54,119 nucleotides of DNA from Alkaliphilus pronyensis (GTDB lineage: Bacteria > Bacillota > Clostridia > Peptostreptococcales > Natronincolaceae). A program made the translations under genes and the position numbers. The notes beneath the pieces are model-generated. The model was not told the DNA's origin. It searched no databases and saw nothing but the letters and a program-made list of their open reading frames with translations. Positions 1 to 8,168 of this stretch are shown here, in pieces. Where the stretch lies: contig NZ_WBZC01000029.1 of the NCBI RefSeq assembly GCF_009017275.1, positions 1 through 54,119 on the forward strand, given 5' to 3'. Within the stretch, counting starts at the first letter, position 1. Each line of letters starts with the position of its first letter.

Positions 1-49
1 AAACTACTATTCATTATAACTATTAATAATAATTATATTTAATGGAAAT

Positions 50-70
50 CCTCGCCCTATTTAGACGAGG
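50..70 (-). terminator. Possible weak terminator after the CoA-transferase gene
   Basis: A 5 bp stem (CCTCG/CGAGG) with an 11-base loop lies about 10 bases beyond the stop codon of the leftward CoA-transferase gene. Only a weak T-containing tract follows on the minus strand. The position fits a transcript end, but the hairpin is short. Confidence 0.3.
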
Positions 71-79
71 CTCCAGTTT

Positions 80-1576
80 CTAACTATTTTTCATGGTTCC
101 TGTTTGCAAAAATTTATAATGCCATGATAAAGCTTCATCTAGCCTATGACTGATATGGCATTTGTTCATTTGCTTATTAAAGTATTCTCTTAGCATATCC
201 TTATAGCTTGAATGTACACAATTATCTATTATAGCTTTAGCCTTTTCTTTAGGAGACAAACCTCTTAAATCTGCAACCCCCTGTTCAGTTATTATTATTT
301 GAACATCGTGCTCTGTATGGTCACAATGAGATACTAAGGGAACTATCGAAGAAATACTACCTGCTTTTGCAGTTGATGGGGTGGTGAAAATTGAAATAAA
401 GGCGTTTCTAGTAAAATCTCCTGATCCGCCGATTCCATTCATCATCTTAGTTCCCATTATATTTGTAGAATTAACATTACCATAAATATCTACCTCTATA
501 GCAGTATTCATACTAATAACACCTAATCTTCTAATAACCTCTGGACTATTACTAATCTCTTGAGGCCTCAGAATGATTTTACTCTTATATTCCTTTATAT
601 TATTACAGAATCTTTCCATACCTTTTGGGGAAAGGGTTAATGATGAACCAGATGCAATATTTACTTTGCCACTATCAATTAAGTCTAGTACTGAATCCTG
701 TATTACCTCTGAATAAATAGAAAGATTGCAGAATTTAGATTTCACCAATCCACCTAATACTGCATTTGCCACAGAACCAACCCCTGACTGTAGTGGAAGT
801 AGGTTTTCAGGAAGTCTGCCCTTTTTTACTTCATTTTCTAAAAAGCCTATTAGGTTATCTGCCATCTGCTGACTGGTTTCATCTATTGACGGAAAGCTTT
901 TCACACTATCTGGTATATCACTTAAGACTATTGCCTTAACTTTGTCAGGCTTTACTTTAATAAAGGTGTCTCCAATACGATCTTTTGGTGATATTATTGG
1001 TATGGGCTTTCTATTTGGAGGCTTTAGGGGTTGATATATATCATGCATTCCTTGTAGCTCTTTAGGATGCCGTGTATTAACCTCAATAATAACAGCCTCT
1101 GCATTTTCAACGAAGGCAGGTGTATTTCCAAGGGATGTTGATGGAATGATATATCCCTCTTCTGTTATAGCTATAGCTTCAATAATTGCTATATCCACTT
1201 TCCCTAGAAAGCCATATCTAACAAAGTCTGATACATGACTTAGATGCATATCTATATAATCTATTTCACCACAGTTTATTTTGTCTCTACAATCTTTTTG
1301 AGTTTGATAGGGTAGTCTTCTTTTAATGGCACCAGCCCTTGCAAGCTCACCATCTAACTCATCTCCAACAGAAGCGCCAGTAAATAGATTTATTTTTAAG
1401 CCAGTTCCTTCCCTCTTAATTCTTTCAGCCAATGCTTTAGGTACTTCTTTAGGATATCCTGCAGGTGTAAATCCACTTGTAGCTATTGTCATACCATCCT
1501 TTATGAGGCTGGCAGCCTCCATTGCTGTCATGATTTTATTAAGGTATTCCTTCTTTTGTATTCTTTCTGTCATCAT
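80..1576 (-). CDS. Acetyl-CoA hydrolase/transferase family protein (acyl-CoA:carboxylate CoA-transferase)
   Basis: This 498-residue cytosolic protein belongs to the acetyl-CoA hydrolase/CoA-transferase family (Cat1/Ach1-like). These enzymes move CoA between acyl-CoA and a free carboxylate through a glutamyl-CoA thioester. The expected catalytic glutamate is Glu290, in the motif YSEV, and the glycine-rich CoA loop GIGGSGDF follows. The length is normal for the family and the frame is intact. The start is the first of two adjacent ATGs, with GGGGTG five bases upstream. It is the last gene of the leftward IclR-carrier-M20 peptidase cluster, 27 bases after the peptidase gene. This suggests that it activates or recycles the acyl group released by the hydrolases of the island. 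The acyl substrate (acetate, succinate, butyrate or other) cannot be read from sequence. Confidence 0.9.
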   Translation of the reverse strand: MMTERIQKKEYLNKIMTAMEAASLIKDGMTIATSGFTPAGYPKEVPKALAERIKREGTGLKINLFTGASVGDELDGELARAGAIKRRLPYQTQKDCRDKINCGEIDYIDMHLSHVSDFVRYGFLGKVDIAIIEAIAITEEGYIIPSTSLGNTPAFVENAEAVIIEVNTRHPKELQGMHDIYQPLKPPNRKPIPIISPKDRIGDTFIKVKPDKVKAIVLSDIPDSVKSFPSIDETSQQMADNLIGFLENEVKKGRLPENLLPLQSGVGSVANAVLGGLVKSKFCNLSIYSEVIQDSVLDLIDSGKVNIASGSSLTLSPKGMERFCNNIKEYKSKIILRPQEISNSPEVIRRLGVISMNTAIEVDIYGNVNSTNIMGTKMMNGIGGSGDFTRNAFISIFTTPSTAKAGSISSIVPLVSHCDHTEHDVQIIITEQGVADLRGLSPKEKAKAIIDNCVHSSYKDMLREYFNKQMNKCHISHRLDEALSWHYKFLQTGTMKNS

Positions 1577-1603
1577 TGTTTCACCCCAAAGTCTTTATAA
1601 GTA

Positions 1604-2818
1604 TTATTCTTCTATTCCACAAAACTCTAAAGCAGTTAAAAAGTATACCTCTACAGCTTCCTCTAATTCCTTTACAGAGATTTTTTCATTCTTAGTATGT
1701 GAATAGCTTATATCTCCAGGCCCATACACTATAGTTGGTATATTTGCAAAATTAGATAGCAAGGATGCATCAGTCCACCCACGTTTTGTTGACAATGTCG
1801 CTTCTTTCCCTAAAAGGGTACTTAAAGCATTTTTTACAGCCTTTGCTATGGGTTCATCAAGCTTTGTTTCAAGGGGCAAGTGATCCAAAGTAAGCATATT
1901 GTTGGGCATTCTAACGATTTCTGCTTCAAATTCAGGATCCTTCTGTTTAATTATATCAATAACCTCTTGATACTCACTTATCACCGATTCTACAGTTTCT
2001 CCCGTAATATATCTTCTATCTATTTGAATAATACAACTATCTGCAACTGTACTTGGCTGTATTCCACCCTTTATATGTCCAAAATTCATAACAGATGGCC
2101 CCATTAAAGGATTTCTTCTCTTCTCAAGCTTTGGATATATTGTATCTTTTATTTCCTTAATCAAAACTGCTGCCTTTTCTATTGCATTAACTCCCAGATG
2201 TGGTACTCCACCGTGGGCTGCCCTGCCTTTAATCCTAATTTCCAGCCACTCAAGCCCTCTATGTCCAGCAGAATACTCATAGCTTGAGGGTTCACCTACA
2301 ACTCCTCCATCAGCCTTTATGCCACTTTTTACAATATCTTCAGTTCCTTCACTTTGCTCTTCTTCACCGATAACACCTGTAAATATTATATCCCCTTTAA
2401 TTTTTAATGGCGAATCTTTTATTGCCTTCATCATTATAATCATAGAGGCAATAGGGCCCTTCATATCTACAGTACCTCTACCTTGTATATATCCATCAAC
2501 TATATCTGCCTTATATGGGTCAAAATCCATTTCACCTGGCGGTACAGTATCTAAATGTCCGTTTAATAGTAGGCTTTTGCCTCCACCAGTACCCTTCAGA
2601 GTAACTATAACATTAACTCTTCCATCAACTATTGGCTTGACCTCTACAGAAAAACCATTCTCCCTACAGTATTGAGCCAGAAACAGTCCTACCTCCCTTT
2701 CCCTTCCTGGGTGATTAACATGACTAGGTATTCTAACAAGCTCCTGTGTTAGTTTTATTAAATCCTCTTTACTATAGTAATTTGCTATGTACCCTTTCCA
2801 TTCCTTTAAGCTTATCAT
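1604..2818 (-). CDS. M20 family metallopeptidase, ArgE/DapE type
   Basis: A 404-residue zinc amidohydrolase of the M20 family (acetylornithine deacetylase / succinyl-diaminopimelate desuccinylase group). Visible active-site elements are the NGHLDT motif (His88, Asp90), Asp118 in GTVDMKG, the acid cluster GEEEQSEG at about 151-158, the dimerisation-domain start GHRGLEWLEI, and the C-terminal YSHTKNE histidine. Lengths and order match the family. The frame opens at 2836, but the internal ATG at 2818 (product begins MISLKEWKG) has GGGAGAGAGG just upstream and is the better start. It lies between the YfcC carrier gene and the CoA-transferase gene, so a role in hydrolysing an imported N-acyl amino acid or dipeptide is inferred. 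It is not next to arginine or lysine biosynthesis genes, so argE or dapE would be an overcall. Confidence 0.88.
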   Translation of the reverse strand: MISLKEWKGYIANYYSKEDLIKLTQELVRIPSHVNHPGREREVGLFLAQYCRENGFSVEVKPIVDGRVNVIVTLKGTGGGKSLLLNGHLDTVPPGEMDFDPYKADIVDGYIQGRGTVDMKGPIASMIIMMKAIKDSPLKIKGDIIFTGVIGEEEQSEGTEDIVKSGIKADGGVVGEPSSYEYSAGHRGLEWLEIRIKGRAAHGGVPHLGVNAIEKAAVLIKEIKDTIYPKLEKRRNPLMGPSVMNFGHIKGGIQPSTVADSCIIQIDRRYITGETVESVISEYQEVIDIIKQKDPEFEAEIVRMPNNMLTLDHLPLETKLDEPIAKAVKNALSTLLGKEATLSTKRGWTDASLLSNFANIPTIVYGPGDISYSHTKNEKISVKELEEAVEVYFLTALEFCGIEE

Positions 2819-2840
2819 AGACCTCTCTCCCATCATATAC

Positions 2841-2878
2841 TCAAGCTAAATCCTCAGTAAACTGAGGATTTAGCTTGA
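2841..2878. repeat. Perfect 18 bp inverted repeat between carrier and peptidase genes
   Basis: Two 18-base arms are exact reverse complements with only two bases between them, forming a long hairpin with AAGCTAAATCCTCAG in the left arm. It lies between the stop of the YfcC gene at 2894 and the start of the peptidase gene. On the minus strand, the direction of transcription, it is followed by GTATATGATGGG and not by a T-run. It is therefore more likely an mRNA-stabilising or processing hairpin, or a weak attenuator, than a classic terminator. Confidence 0.75.
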
Positions 2879-2893
2879 TTTAAATTGTATATA

Positions 2894-4315
2894 TTATTGT
2901 AAATTAATTAACTGTGCAATAATTAAGAACACGGCTCCTGAGGCTATCCAAATACCCATTAATGGAAGTATCCATTTAAACCATTTTTCGTAGGGAACTT
3001 TACCTATTGCTAAGTAGCTCATTAAAACTGCTGATGTAGGTATAATTGAGTTTGTGAATCCGTCTCCAAACTGATATGCTAAAACTGCTGTTTGTCTTGT
3101 TACTCCTACTAAGTCTGCCAGCGGAGCCATTATTGGCATTGTAGTTGCTGCCTGCCCACTGCCTGAAGGTATAAAGAAGTTTAGTATCACCTGTACCACA
3201 TACATTAGTAGTGCTGCCATTACACTAGGTAATGACGATATCCCTGTTGCTGTTGCATGTATAATTGTGTCTATTATTTGTCCAGATTCCATTACTACTA
3301 GGATTGCTCTAGCTATTCCCACTACAAGAGCACCAAATGCAATTCCCTTTGCTCCATCAACAAAATGACCCGCTGTCTTACTTGGAGAAACACCTCCAAC
3401 TAAGCTTGCAAATATACCCATCATTAGGAATAGTGAGGTCAATTGCTGTATATACCAACCATGCTCTCTAATTCCGTATATCATTACTGCAAAGCCTAAA
3501 GCCATAACAGCATAAACACCATAATGTCTTCCTGTTAATTCAGGTATTGCTGACAAGTCTAATGTAGACTTGCTTTCCTTCTCTAGATCATAAATTACAC
3601 TGAGTTCTGGATTATTCTTAACTTTTTTAGCATACCTCATTACATACCATGCAGATATAATTAATGTTACTAGAAAAATTACTATCCTAAAGCCCATTGC
3701 AGAATAAATAGGTACTTCAGCTATTGATTGGGCAACACCAACGGTGAATGGGTTTGCAAATCCACCTGTAAAGCCTGCTGCTGCTCCTAAAGTAATCATA
3801 GCTATACCTACAATAGCATCGTAGCCTAGTGCCCGTGCTAAAGCTATTCCTATTGGAACGAAAACTATTGTTTCCTCCGCCATACCTATTGTTGCTCCAC
3901 CAAAACCGAAGATTAGCATCATAACTGGTATTATTAGAATACCTTTATCCTTTAAAGCCAGTGCTGTTTTTCCTATCCCCGCATCAATTGCTCCTGTTCC
4001 TTGTATCATAGCAAATGCTCCACCTACTATCAAGATGAAGAAAATAATACTGTTGGCAGCCTGCATACCCTGATGAACAGAAGTGAAAAGATGGGGCTCT
4101 TCAAAGGAGAAGAACTTAACAGGTGTTTGCTCTACCCTATGGTAGGAAGCAGGGTCTACAACTGTTCTTCCACTGTTTGGATCCTCAACACGTTCGTAGG
4201 TTCCAGCTGGTATGATGTAGGTTCCTAGAAATGCAATAATTACAATAGCAAAGATAATTACGTAGGTATGAGGTACCTTAAACCTTTTTTTTGTTACTTC
4301 TTTTCCTAAACTCAC
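2894..4315 (-). CDS. YfcC family membrane carrier (putative basic amino acid / C4-dicarboxylate type antiporter)
   Basis: A 473-residue polytopic inner-membrane protein with about 12 hydrophobic segments, related to YfcC and the DcuC/AbgT-like ion transporter group. The first helix starts near residue 15. A long extracytoplasmic loop (about 35-75) containing YIIPAGTYERV is typical of YfcC proteins. Later glycine-rich re-entrant segments include NPFTVGVAQSIAEVP and IPSGSGQAATTMPIMAP, the usual binding-site hairpins of the fold. The start is GTG with AAGGAGG eight bases upstream. It lies 74 bases after the IclR gene and before the peptidase and CoA-transferase genes, so it probably imports or exchanges the substrate of these hydrolases. 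The family name 'basic amino acid antiporter' is tentative, and the true substrate is unknown. Confidence 0.85.
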   Translation of the reverse strand: MSLGKEVTKKRFKVPHTYVIIFAIVIIAFLGTYIIPAGTYERVEDPNSGRTVVDPASYHRVEQTPVKFFSFEEPHLFTSVHQGMQAANSIIFFILIVGGAFAMIQGTGAIDAGIGKTALALKDKGILIIPVMMLIFGFGGATIGMAEETIVFVPIGIALARALGYDAIVGIAMITLGAAAGFTGGFANPFTVGVAQSIAEVPIYSAMGFRIVIFLVTLIISAWYVMRYAKKVKNNPELSVIYDLEKESKSTLDLSAIPELTGRHYGVYAVMALGFAVMIYGIREHGWYIQQLTSLFLMMGIFASLVGGVSPSKTAGHFVDGAKGIAFGALVVGIARAILVVMESGQIIDTIIHATATGISSLPSVMAALLMYVVQVILNFFIPSGSGQAATTMPIMAPLADLVGVTRQTAVLAYQFGDGFTNSIIPTSAVLMSYLAIGKVPYEKWFKWILPLMGIWIASGAVFLIIAQLINLQ

Positions 4316-4389
4316 TTTTACAACCTCCTTTTTTTCTGATACCTAACAAACAACTTGTAAGTTACTCTTTACCACCTCCTACTAATATT

Positions 4390-5151
4390 TTATGGAATTA
4401 AGCTACTTATTTTATTAGCTCCATCTATTACTACAGCTTTAATCTCCTTTAGTCTAGCTTGATCAATGCTCGCTTTAATACCTGCTGCTGCAACGCAGGC
4501 AATAACATCTCCCTTTGAGTTTTTAACTGGTGCCCCTACCCCTAATGCACCCTTTAAATTTTCGCCATTGCTTATTGAATATCCCTGCATTCTTATTTTT
4601 TCGTACTCCTTTAATAGCTTATCAGGATTAGTTATTGTTTTTTCACTCCTCTTTTCTAGCGGAGTAGAATACACAATTCTTCTTAACTCATCTAAGGGCT
4701 TATGAAAAGCCATTATAGTTTTCCCATAGGCACCACAGTTGATTGGATAGAAAGAACCAGGCTTATAGCCCATTCGGACAGAAACATAATCCTCTACCTC
4801 ATATAGGGTCATTATCTTATTCCCCTCCTTAACAGCATATCCCACCGATAGACTAAGCTTTTCAGCAATTCCGTCAATTATGTTATGGATTTCATCAACG
4901 TACTTCATGTTATGGAGATAGGAAGCCCCTATGTGGTAGCTTAAGGGGCCAAGCTTATATTTTTTTGTGATAGGATTTTGGAGCACCATCATTTCCTCCA
5001 TTAAGGTGGCTAGCATTCTATGGACTGTACTTCTGTTTATATTTAACCCTTTGCTTATTTCTATTGCTGTAAAATGATAGGGCTCGTAGGAAAGAAACTT
5101 TAGAATAGCTATTGCTTTTTGTAAGGAGGCTAAACTTCCTTTATCTTGCAT
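4390..5151 (-). CDS. IclR family transcriptional regulator
   Basis: A 253-residue regulator. The N-terminal winged helix-turn-helix (about residues 7-65) includes FTAIEISKGLNINRSTVHRM. The C-terminal effector-binding domain (about 80-250) includes YPINCGAYGKTIMAF and ends with the usual SGENLKGALGVGAPV-like stretch. Length and architecture are those of a full IclR protein. It starts at ATG with GGGTGATAAT upstream. It is first in the leftward cluster and divergent from the amidohydrolase genes, the usual layout for a local regulator of a catabolic island. Two palindromes overlap its predicted transcription start, which supports autoregulation. The effector is probably a small organic acid or a pathway intermediate, by analogy with the family. 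Confidence 0.93.
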   Translation of the reverse strand: MQDKGSLASLQKAIAILKFLSYEPYHFTAIEISKGLNINRSTVHRMLATLMEEMMVLQNPITKKYKLGPLSYHIGASYLHNMKYVDEIHNIIDGIAEKLSLSVGYAVKEGNKIMTLYEVEDYVSVRMGYKPGSFYPINCGAYGKTIMAFHKPLDELRRIVYSTPLEKRSEKTITNPDKLLKEYEKIRMQGYSISNGENLKGALGVGAPVKNSKGDVIACVAAAGIKASIDQARLKEIKAVVIDGANKISSLIP

Positions 5152-5174
5152 ATTATCACCCTTCTGCTAATTTT

Positions 5175-5189
5175 GTTCATAATATGAAC
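5175..5189. promoter_or_regulatory. Candidate IclR operator 1
   Basis: The exact palindrome GTTCATA-A-TATGAAC (two 7-base arms, one central base) lies 24-38 bases upstream of the regulator's start codon and downstream of its predicted -10 box. A protein bound there would block its own transcription. Assignment to the adjacent IclR protein is inference from position and symmetry. Confidence 0.55.
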
Positions 5190-5191
5190 TT

Positions 5192-5210
5192 ATGTTTGTT
5201 TTATGAACAT
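5192..5210. promoter_or_regulatory. Candidate IclR operator 2 (imperfect)
   Basis: An imperfect palindrome with arms ATGTT and AACAT lies two bases from operator 1. Its right half contains TATGAACA, close to the half-site of operator 1. It lies at the expected transcription start of the regulator gene. Paired adjacent sites are common for dimer-of-dimer IclR proteins. Confidence 0.4.
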
Positions 5211-5216
5211 TTTGTT

Positions 5217-5245
5217 ATATAATATATTCTATAGAAAACATTCAA
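5217..5245 (-). promoter_or_regulatory. Sigma-A-like promoter for the IclR gene
   Basis: On the minus strand TTGAAT is followed after 17 bases by TTATAT, giving an expected start near 5210. The two operator-like palindromes lie directly downstream, between this promoter and the regulator start codon. Confidence 0.5.
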
Positions 5246-5410
5246 ACCCTTTTTTATTTTTAAAATTTTCTTAATTTTTTGTTTTTTTCAATATATTTTT
5301 ATTTTAAATACATTATGCCTAACTATTTTGTTAGGACTTATATTAGTTAGTTAATTAATTAATTTAACTGTAGTTTAAAGAAAGCTCAGTTACACTTATT
5401 TTGAAGCTTT

Positions 5411-5455
5411 GCGGCGCTAGCCTCCCCCTTAAGGTGTGGGAGTATTAGTAACGCT
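5411..5455 (+). repeat. Palindromic structured element, copy 1
   Basis: This 45-base element folds as GCG...CGC, a 3x3 internal loop, CTA/TAG, then an inner CTCCC/GGGAG hairpin. It ends in TTAGTAACGC. A related element occurs inverted at 28041-28087, sharing GCGGC, CT, the CTCCC-type inner stem and TTAGTAACGC. It sits just upstream of the amidohydrolase ribosome binding site. It could be an untranslated-region RNA structure or a small dispersed palindromic repeat. Confidence 0.5.
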
Positions 5456-5480
5456 ACTTAAATAAAAAAGGAGGGGTTAT

Positions 5481-6845
5481 ATGTATGATTTAAAAATAAT
5501 TAATGGAACAGTTTTAGATTTTGAAACAAACAAAGGTAAAAACTGTAGTATAGGTATTAAAGATGGTGTTATAACTTGTATAGGTGATTGCCCTCAATCT
5601 GCTAAACAGGAGCTTGATGCAGAGGGTAAAACTGTTTCTCCCGGATTTATTGACATCCATATGCACGAGGAGGTGTTTGATACTTCTAAAGCTAACAGTT
5701 CCTATGACATATCCAACAGTATGCTACTAATGGGGGTAACTACTTGTGTTGCTGGAAACTGTGGTAACAATAGGCAAAGCCTAGATGATTTTATTGGTTT
5801 TATTGAAAAATACGGTGCTCCTGTCAATTACCTGTCCTTTATAGGTCATAATTTTCTAAGGAACTCTGTTGGTAGTACAGATAGGTATAAAAAATCCTCC
5901 CCCTCACAGATAGAGAAGATGCAAAAAACTGTAATCGATAGTGTTAATAAGGGGGCTGTTGGTATCTCCTTTGGCTTAGAATACTCACCTGGGGTTGATA
6001 TGGAAGAGATATTGACACTATGTAATGCTGTAGAAAAGAAGAACCTGCTACTGTCTGCCCATTATAGAAAAGATGCAAAGTATGCAATCGATTCTATAAA
6101 TGAGTTAATTGATGTTGCTAAGCTGTCTGGATTCCCAATGGAAATCTCTCATTTAGGTAGCTGCTCTGCCTATGGTCAAATGACAGAAGCATTAAATACT
6201 ATAGAAAAAAATATTAATGCTGGAGTCGATATCTCTGCAGATTGTTACCCCTATGATGCTTTTAGTACCTTCATTGGATCGGCGGTTTTTGATGATGGTT
6301 GTTTTCAGCTATGGAACAAAAGCTACGATAGCATATTATTAACAGAGGAGCCCTACAGAGGTGTTAGATGTAATGAAGAATTGTTTTATAGGGTTAGAAA
6401 GGAATATCCTAATATGCTGGTGGTAGCCTTTGTAATGAATGAAGAGGAAGTTGTGGAGGCCATTAAATCTCCTTTTGTAATGGTTGCCAGTGATGGTCTT
6501 TTTAGAGATGGTCAAGGTCATCCTAGAGCAGCTGGCTCTTTTCCAAGGGTATTAGGTAGATTTGTTAGAGACAATAATTATTTATCTTTAATTGATGCCG
6601 TTAAAAAAATGACTATTATGCCAGCCACAAGACTTGGCTTAAGTAACAAGGGGAGTATTAAAGAGGGCTATGATGCAGATATAGTTATATTTGATCCCAA
6701 AACCATTAAAGATACTGCCACTTATGAGAATCCTAAGGATAAGCCATTAGGTATTGATTATGTAATTGTAAATGGAAGGATTGCAGTAGAAAATAATAAT
6801 ATAATTAATGGTACTATTGGTAAATACATAAGGTCTAAGCTATAA
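5481..6845 (+). CDS. N-acyl-D-amino-acid deacylase-like amidohydrolase
   Basis: A 454-residue cytosolic amidohydrolase-superfamily enzyme of the D-aminoacylase type, which removes acyl groups from N-acyl-D-amino acids. It shows the metal motif DIHMHE (His60, His62), the GNCGN loop with Cys94 that replaces the carboxylated lysine in this subgroup, GISFGLEYSPG, the histidine-containing SAHYRKD and MEISHLG strands, DCYPYDA, and the signature VASDGLF...GHPRAAGSFPRVL. The C-terminus returns to the small beta-domain (GYDADIVIFDP). Length is slightly below typical 480-530-residue D-aminoacylases. The start ATG follows AGGAGGGG at good spacing. It is followed 51 bases later by an M20D amidohydrolase gene, probably in the same transcript, and is divergent from the IclR gene. 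Substrate stereochemistry is inferred from family only. Confidence 0.87.
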   Translation: MYDLKIINGTVLDFETNKGKNCSIGIKDGVITCIGDCPQSAKQELDAEGKTVSPGFIDIHMHEEVFDTSKANSSYDISNSMLLMGVTTCVAGNCGNNRQSLDDFIGFIEKYGAPVNYLSFIGHNFLRNSVGSTDRYKKSSPSQIEKMQKTVIDSVNKGAVGISFGLEYSPGVDMEEILTLCNAVEKKNLLLSAHYRKDAKYAIDSINELIDVAKLSGFPMEISHLGSCSAYGQMTEALNTIEKNINAGVDISADCYPYDAFSTFIGSAVFDDGCFQLWNKSYDSILLTEEPYRGVRCNEELFYRVRKEYPNMLVVAFVMNEEEVVEAIKSPFVMVASDGLFRDGQGHPRAAGSFPRVLGRFVRDNNYLSLIDAVKKMTIMPATRLGLSNKGSIKEGYDADIVIFDPKTIKDTATYENPKDKPLGIDYVIVNGRIAVENNNIINGTIGKYIRSKL

Positions 6846-6896
6846 TACCAATAAAGAGATATTTAGATTTTAAATACTTTAGAAGGAGTTGTTTAA

Positions 6897-8066
6897 ATGA
6901 TTAATGAGGTGAAAAAAATCGCAGAAAACCTCAAGCCACAGATAGTTCAACTTAGTAATTATATTTATGACAATCCTGAGCTTGGCTATGAGGAGTTTAA
7001 AGGTTGTAAAGCTCATGTTGATTTATTGAAGAAACATGACTTTACTGTTGAAGAGGAATATATGAATATAAAAACAGCCTTTAAAGCTGTATATGACAGC
7101 AAAAAGCCTGGTCCTGTAATAGCCTACCTTTCTGAATATGATGCTTTACCTGGTATTGGACATGGCTGTGGTCATAATCTTTTGGGTGCTACAAATACAG
7201 GGGCAGCAATTGCTCTTAGTATGCTGCTTAAGCAAAAGGCTTTGGCTGGAAAGGTGTTGGTTTATGGTACACCTGCAGAAGAAACCAGTGGTGCAAAAGT
7301 AGCTATGGCTGATAATGGCGGATTCGAGGAAGTTGATATTGCCTTAGAGGCGCATCCTGGATCAAATCATTCTAAAAGTGGTAAATCTTTAGCAATGGAG
7401 GCAATAGAGTTTACCTTCAAAGGCAAAACCTCACATGCAGCAGCAGCACCAGAAAAGGGTATAAATGCTCTTGATGCAGCTATTCAAACCTTTGTAAACA
7501 TTAATGCTTTAAGGCAGCATATATTGTCTAGCTCCAGAATTCATGGGGTAATAATTGAAGGCGGAAAAGCAGCAAATATTGTACCTGATTTAGCTATTGC
7601 ACAGTTTTATGTTAGGGCAACAACTAAAACCTACCTTAATGAGTTGGTGAATAAAGTAAAAAAATGTGCTGAAGCTGGTGCTTTGGCAACAGGTGCTAAG
7701 CTTGAGGTTCGCAATTATGAAGCCTCCTATGATAACCTAGTTACAAACGAAAAGCTATCTAACACATTTACCAATAGGCTTAGGGATATGGGTGTAACCG
7801 ATATAAACGAGGCTAGAGAAAGCTTTGGCTCTTTAGATATTGGAAATGTTAGTCAGTTGGTGCCTACAATCCACCCTTACTTCAAAATATGTCATGAGGA
7901 TATTCCAGCCCATACAGTGGAGTTTAGAGATGCCACAAAAACTCAAGCAGCATATGACTCTATGGTAGATACAATAGGTGCTCTTGTACTTACTGCCTAT
8001 GATATTATAACTGATACTAGCCTATTGGATGAGATAAAGGCAGAATTTAAAAATACGGAAAAATGA
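6897..8066 (+). CDS. M20D family amidohydrolase (AbgB / aminoacylase-like)
   Basis: A 389-residue metallo-amidohydrolase of the M20D group (hippurate hydrolase, AbgB, aminoacylase). Visible motifs are YDNPELGYEE near residue 30, GIGHGCGHNLLG with the metal-binding Cys and His, GTPAEETSGAK with the catalytic Glu pair, HAAAAPEKGINALDA opening the dimerisation domain, and a C-terminal H-x-D-x-P-A-H segment. There is no signal peptide, so it acts in the cytosol. It starts at ATG after GAAGGAG. It is probably co-transcribed with the upstream D-aminoacylase-like gene. The pair would cleave amide bonds of N-acylated amino acids or short peptides imported by the divergent carrier. The exact substrate is unknown. 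Confidence 0.87.
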   Translation: MINEVKKIAENLKPQIVQLSNYIYDNPELGYEEFKGCKAHVDLLKKHDFTVEEEYMNIKTAFKAVYDSKKPGPVIAYLSEYDALPGIGHGCGHNLLGATNTGAAIALSMLLKQKALAGKVLVYGTPAEETSGAKVAMADNGGFEEVDIALEAHPGSNHSKSGKSLAMEAIEFTFKGKTSHAAAAPEKGINALDAAIQTFVNINALRQHILSSSRIHGVIIEGGKAANIVPDLAIAQFYVRATTKTYLNELVNKVKKCAEAGALATGAKLEVRNYEASYDNLVTNEKLSNTFTNRLRDMGVTDINEARESFGSLDIGNVSQLVPTIHPYFKICHEDIPAHTVEFRDATKTQAAYDSMVDTIGALVLTAYDIITDTSLLDEIKAEFKNTEK

Positions 8067-8168
8067 AAATATAATGAAAGTAGAAAATGGAAAATTGAAA
8101 ATGGAAAATTGAAAACTATAACACATAATTAAAAATTAAAAGTTAAAAATGAAAAATTAAAAGTTAAA

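Larger units (their letters stand above)
5152..5480. other. Divergent intergenic region between iclR-type gene and amidohydrolase
   Basis: This 329-base AT-rich gap holds no gene. From the IclR side it contains two palindromic operator candidates, a sigma-A-like promoter reading left, a small CCTAAC/GTTAGG inverted repeat at 5318-5335, and a structured palindromic element at 5411-5455. An AGGAGG-type ribosome binding site precedes the rightward gene. No clear promoter for the rightward gene could be fixed. Confidence 0.6.

Noticed and set aside
1326-1706. 126-residue plus-strand open frame opposite the CoA-transferase gene
   Set aside because: It is antisense to conserved coding sequence, crosses a gene boundary and has no ribosome binding site.
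1604-2818. Naming the M20 peptidase argE or dapE
   Set aside because: The family motif set fits many substrates, and no arginine or lysine synthesis genes are near.
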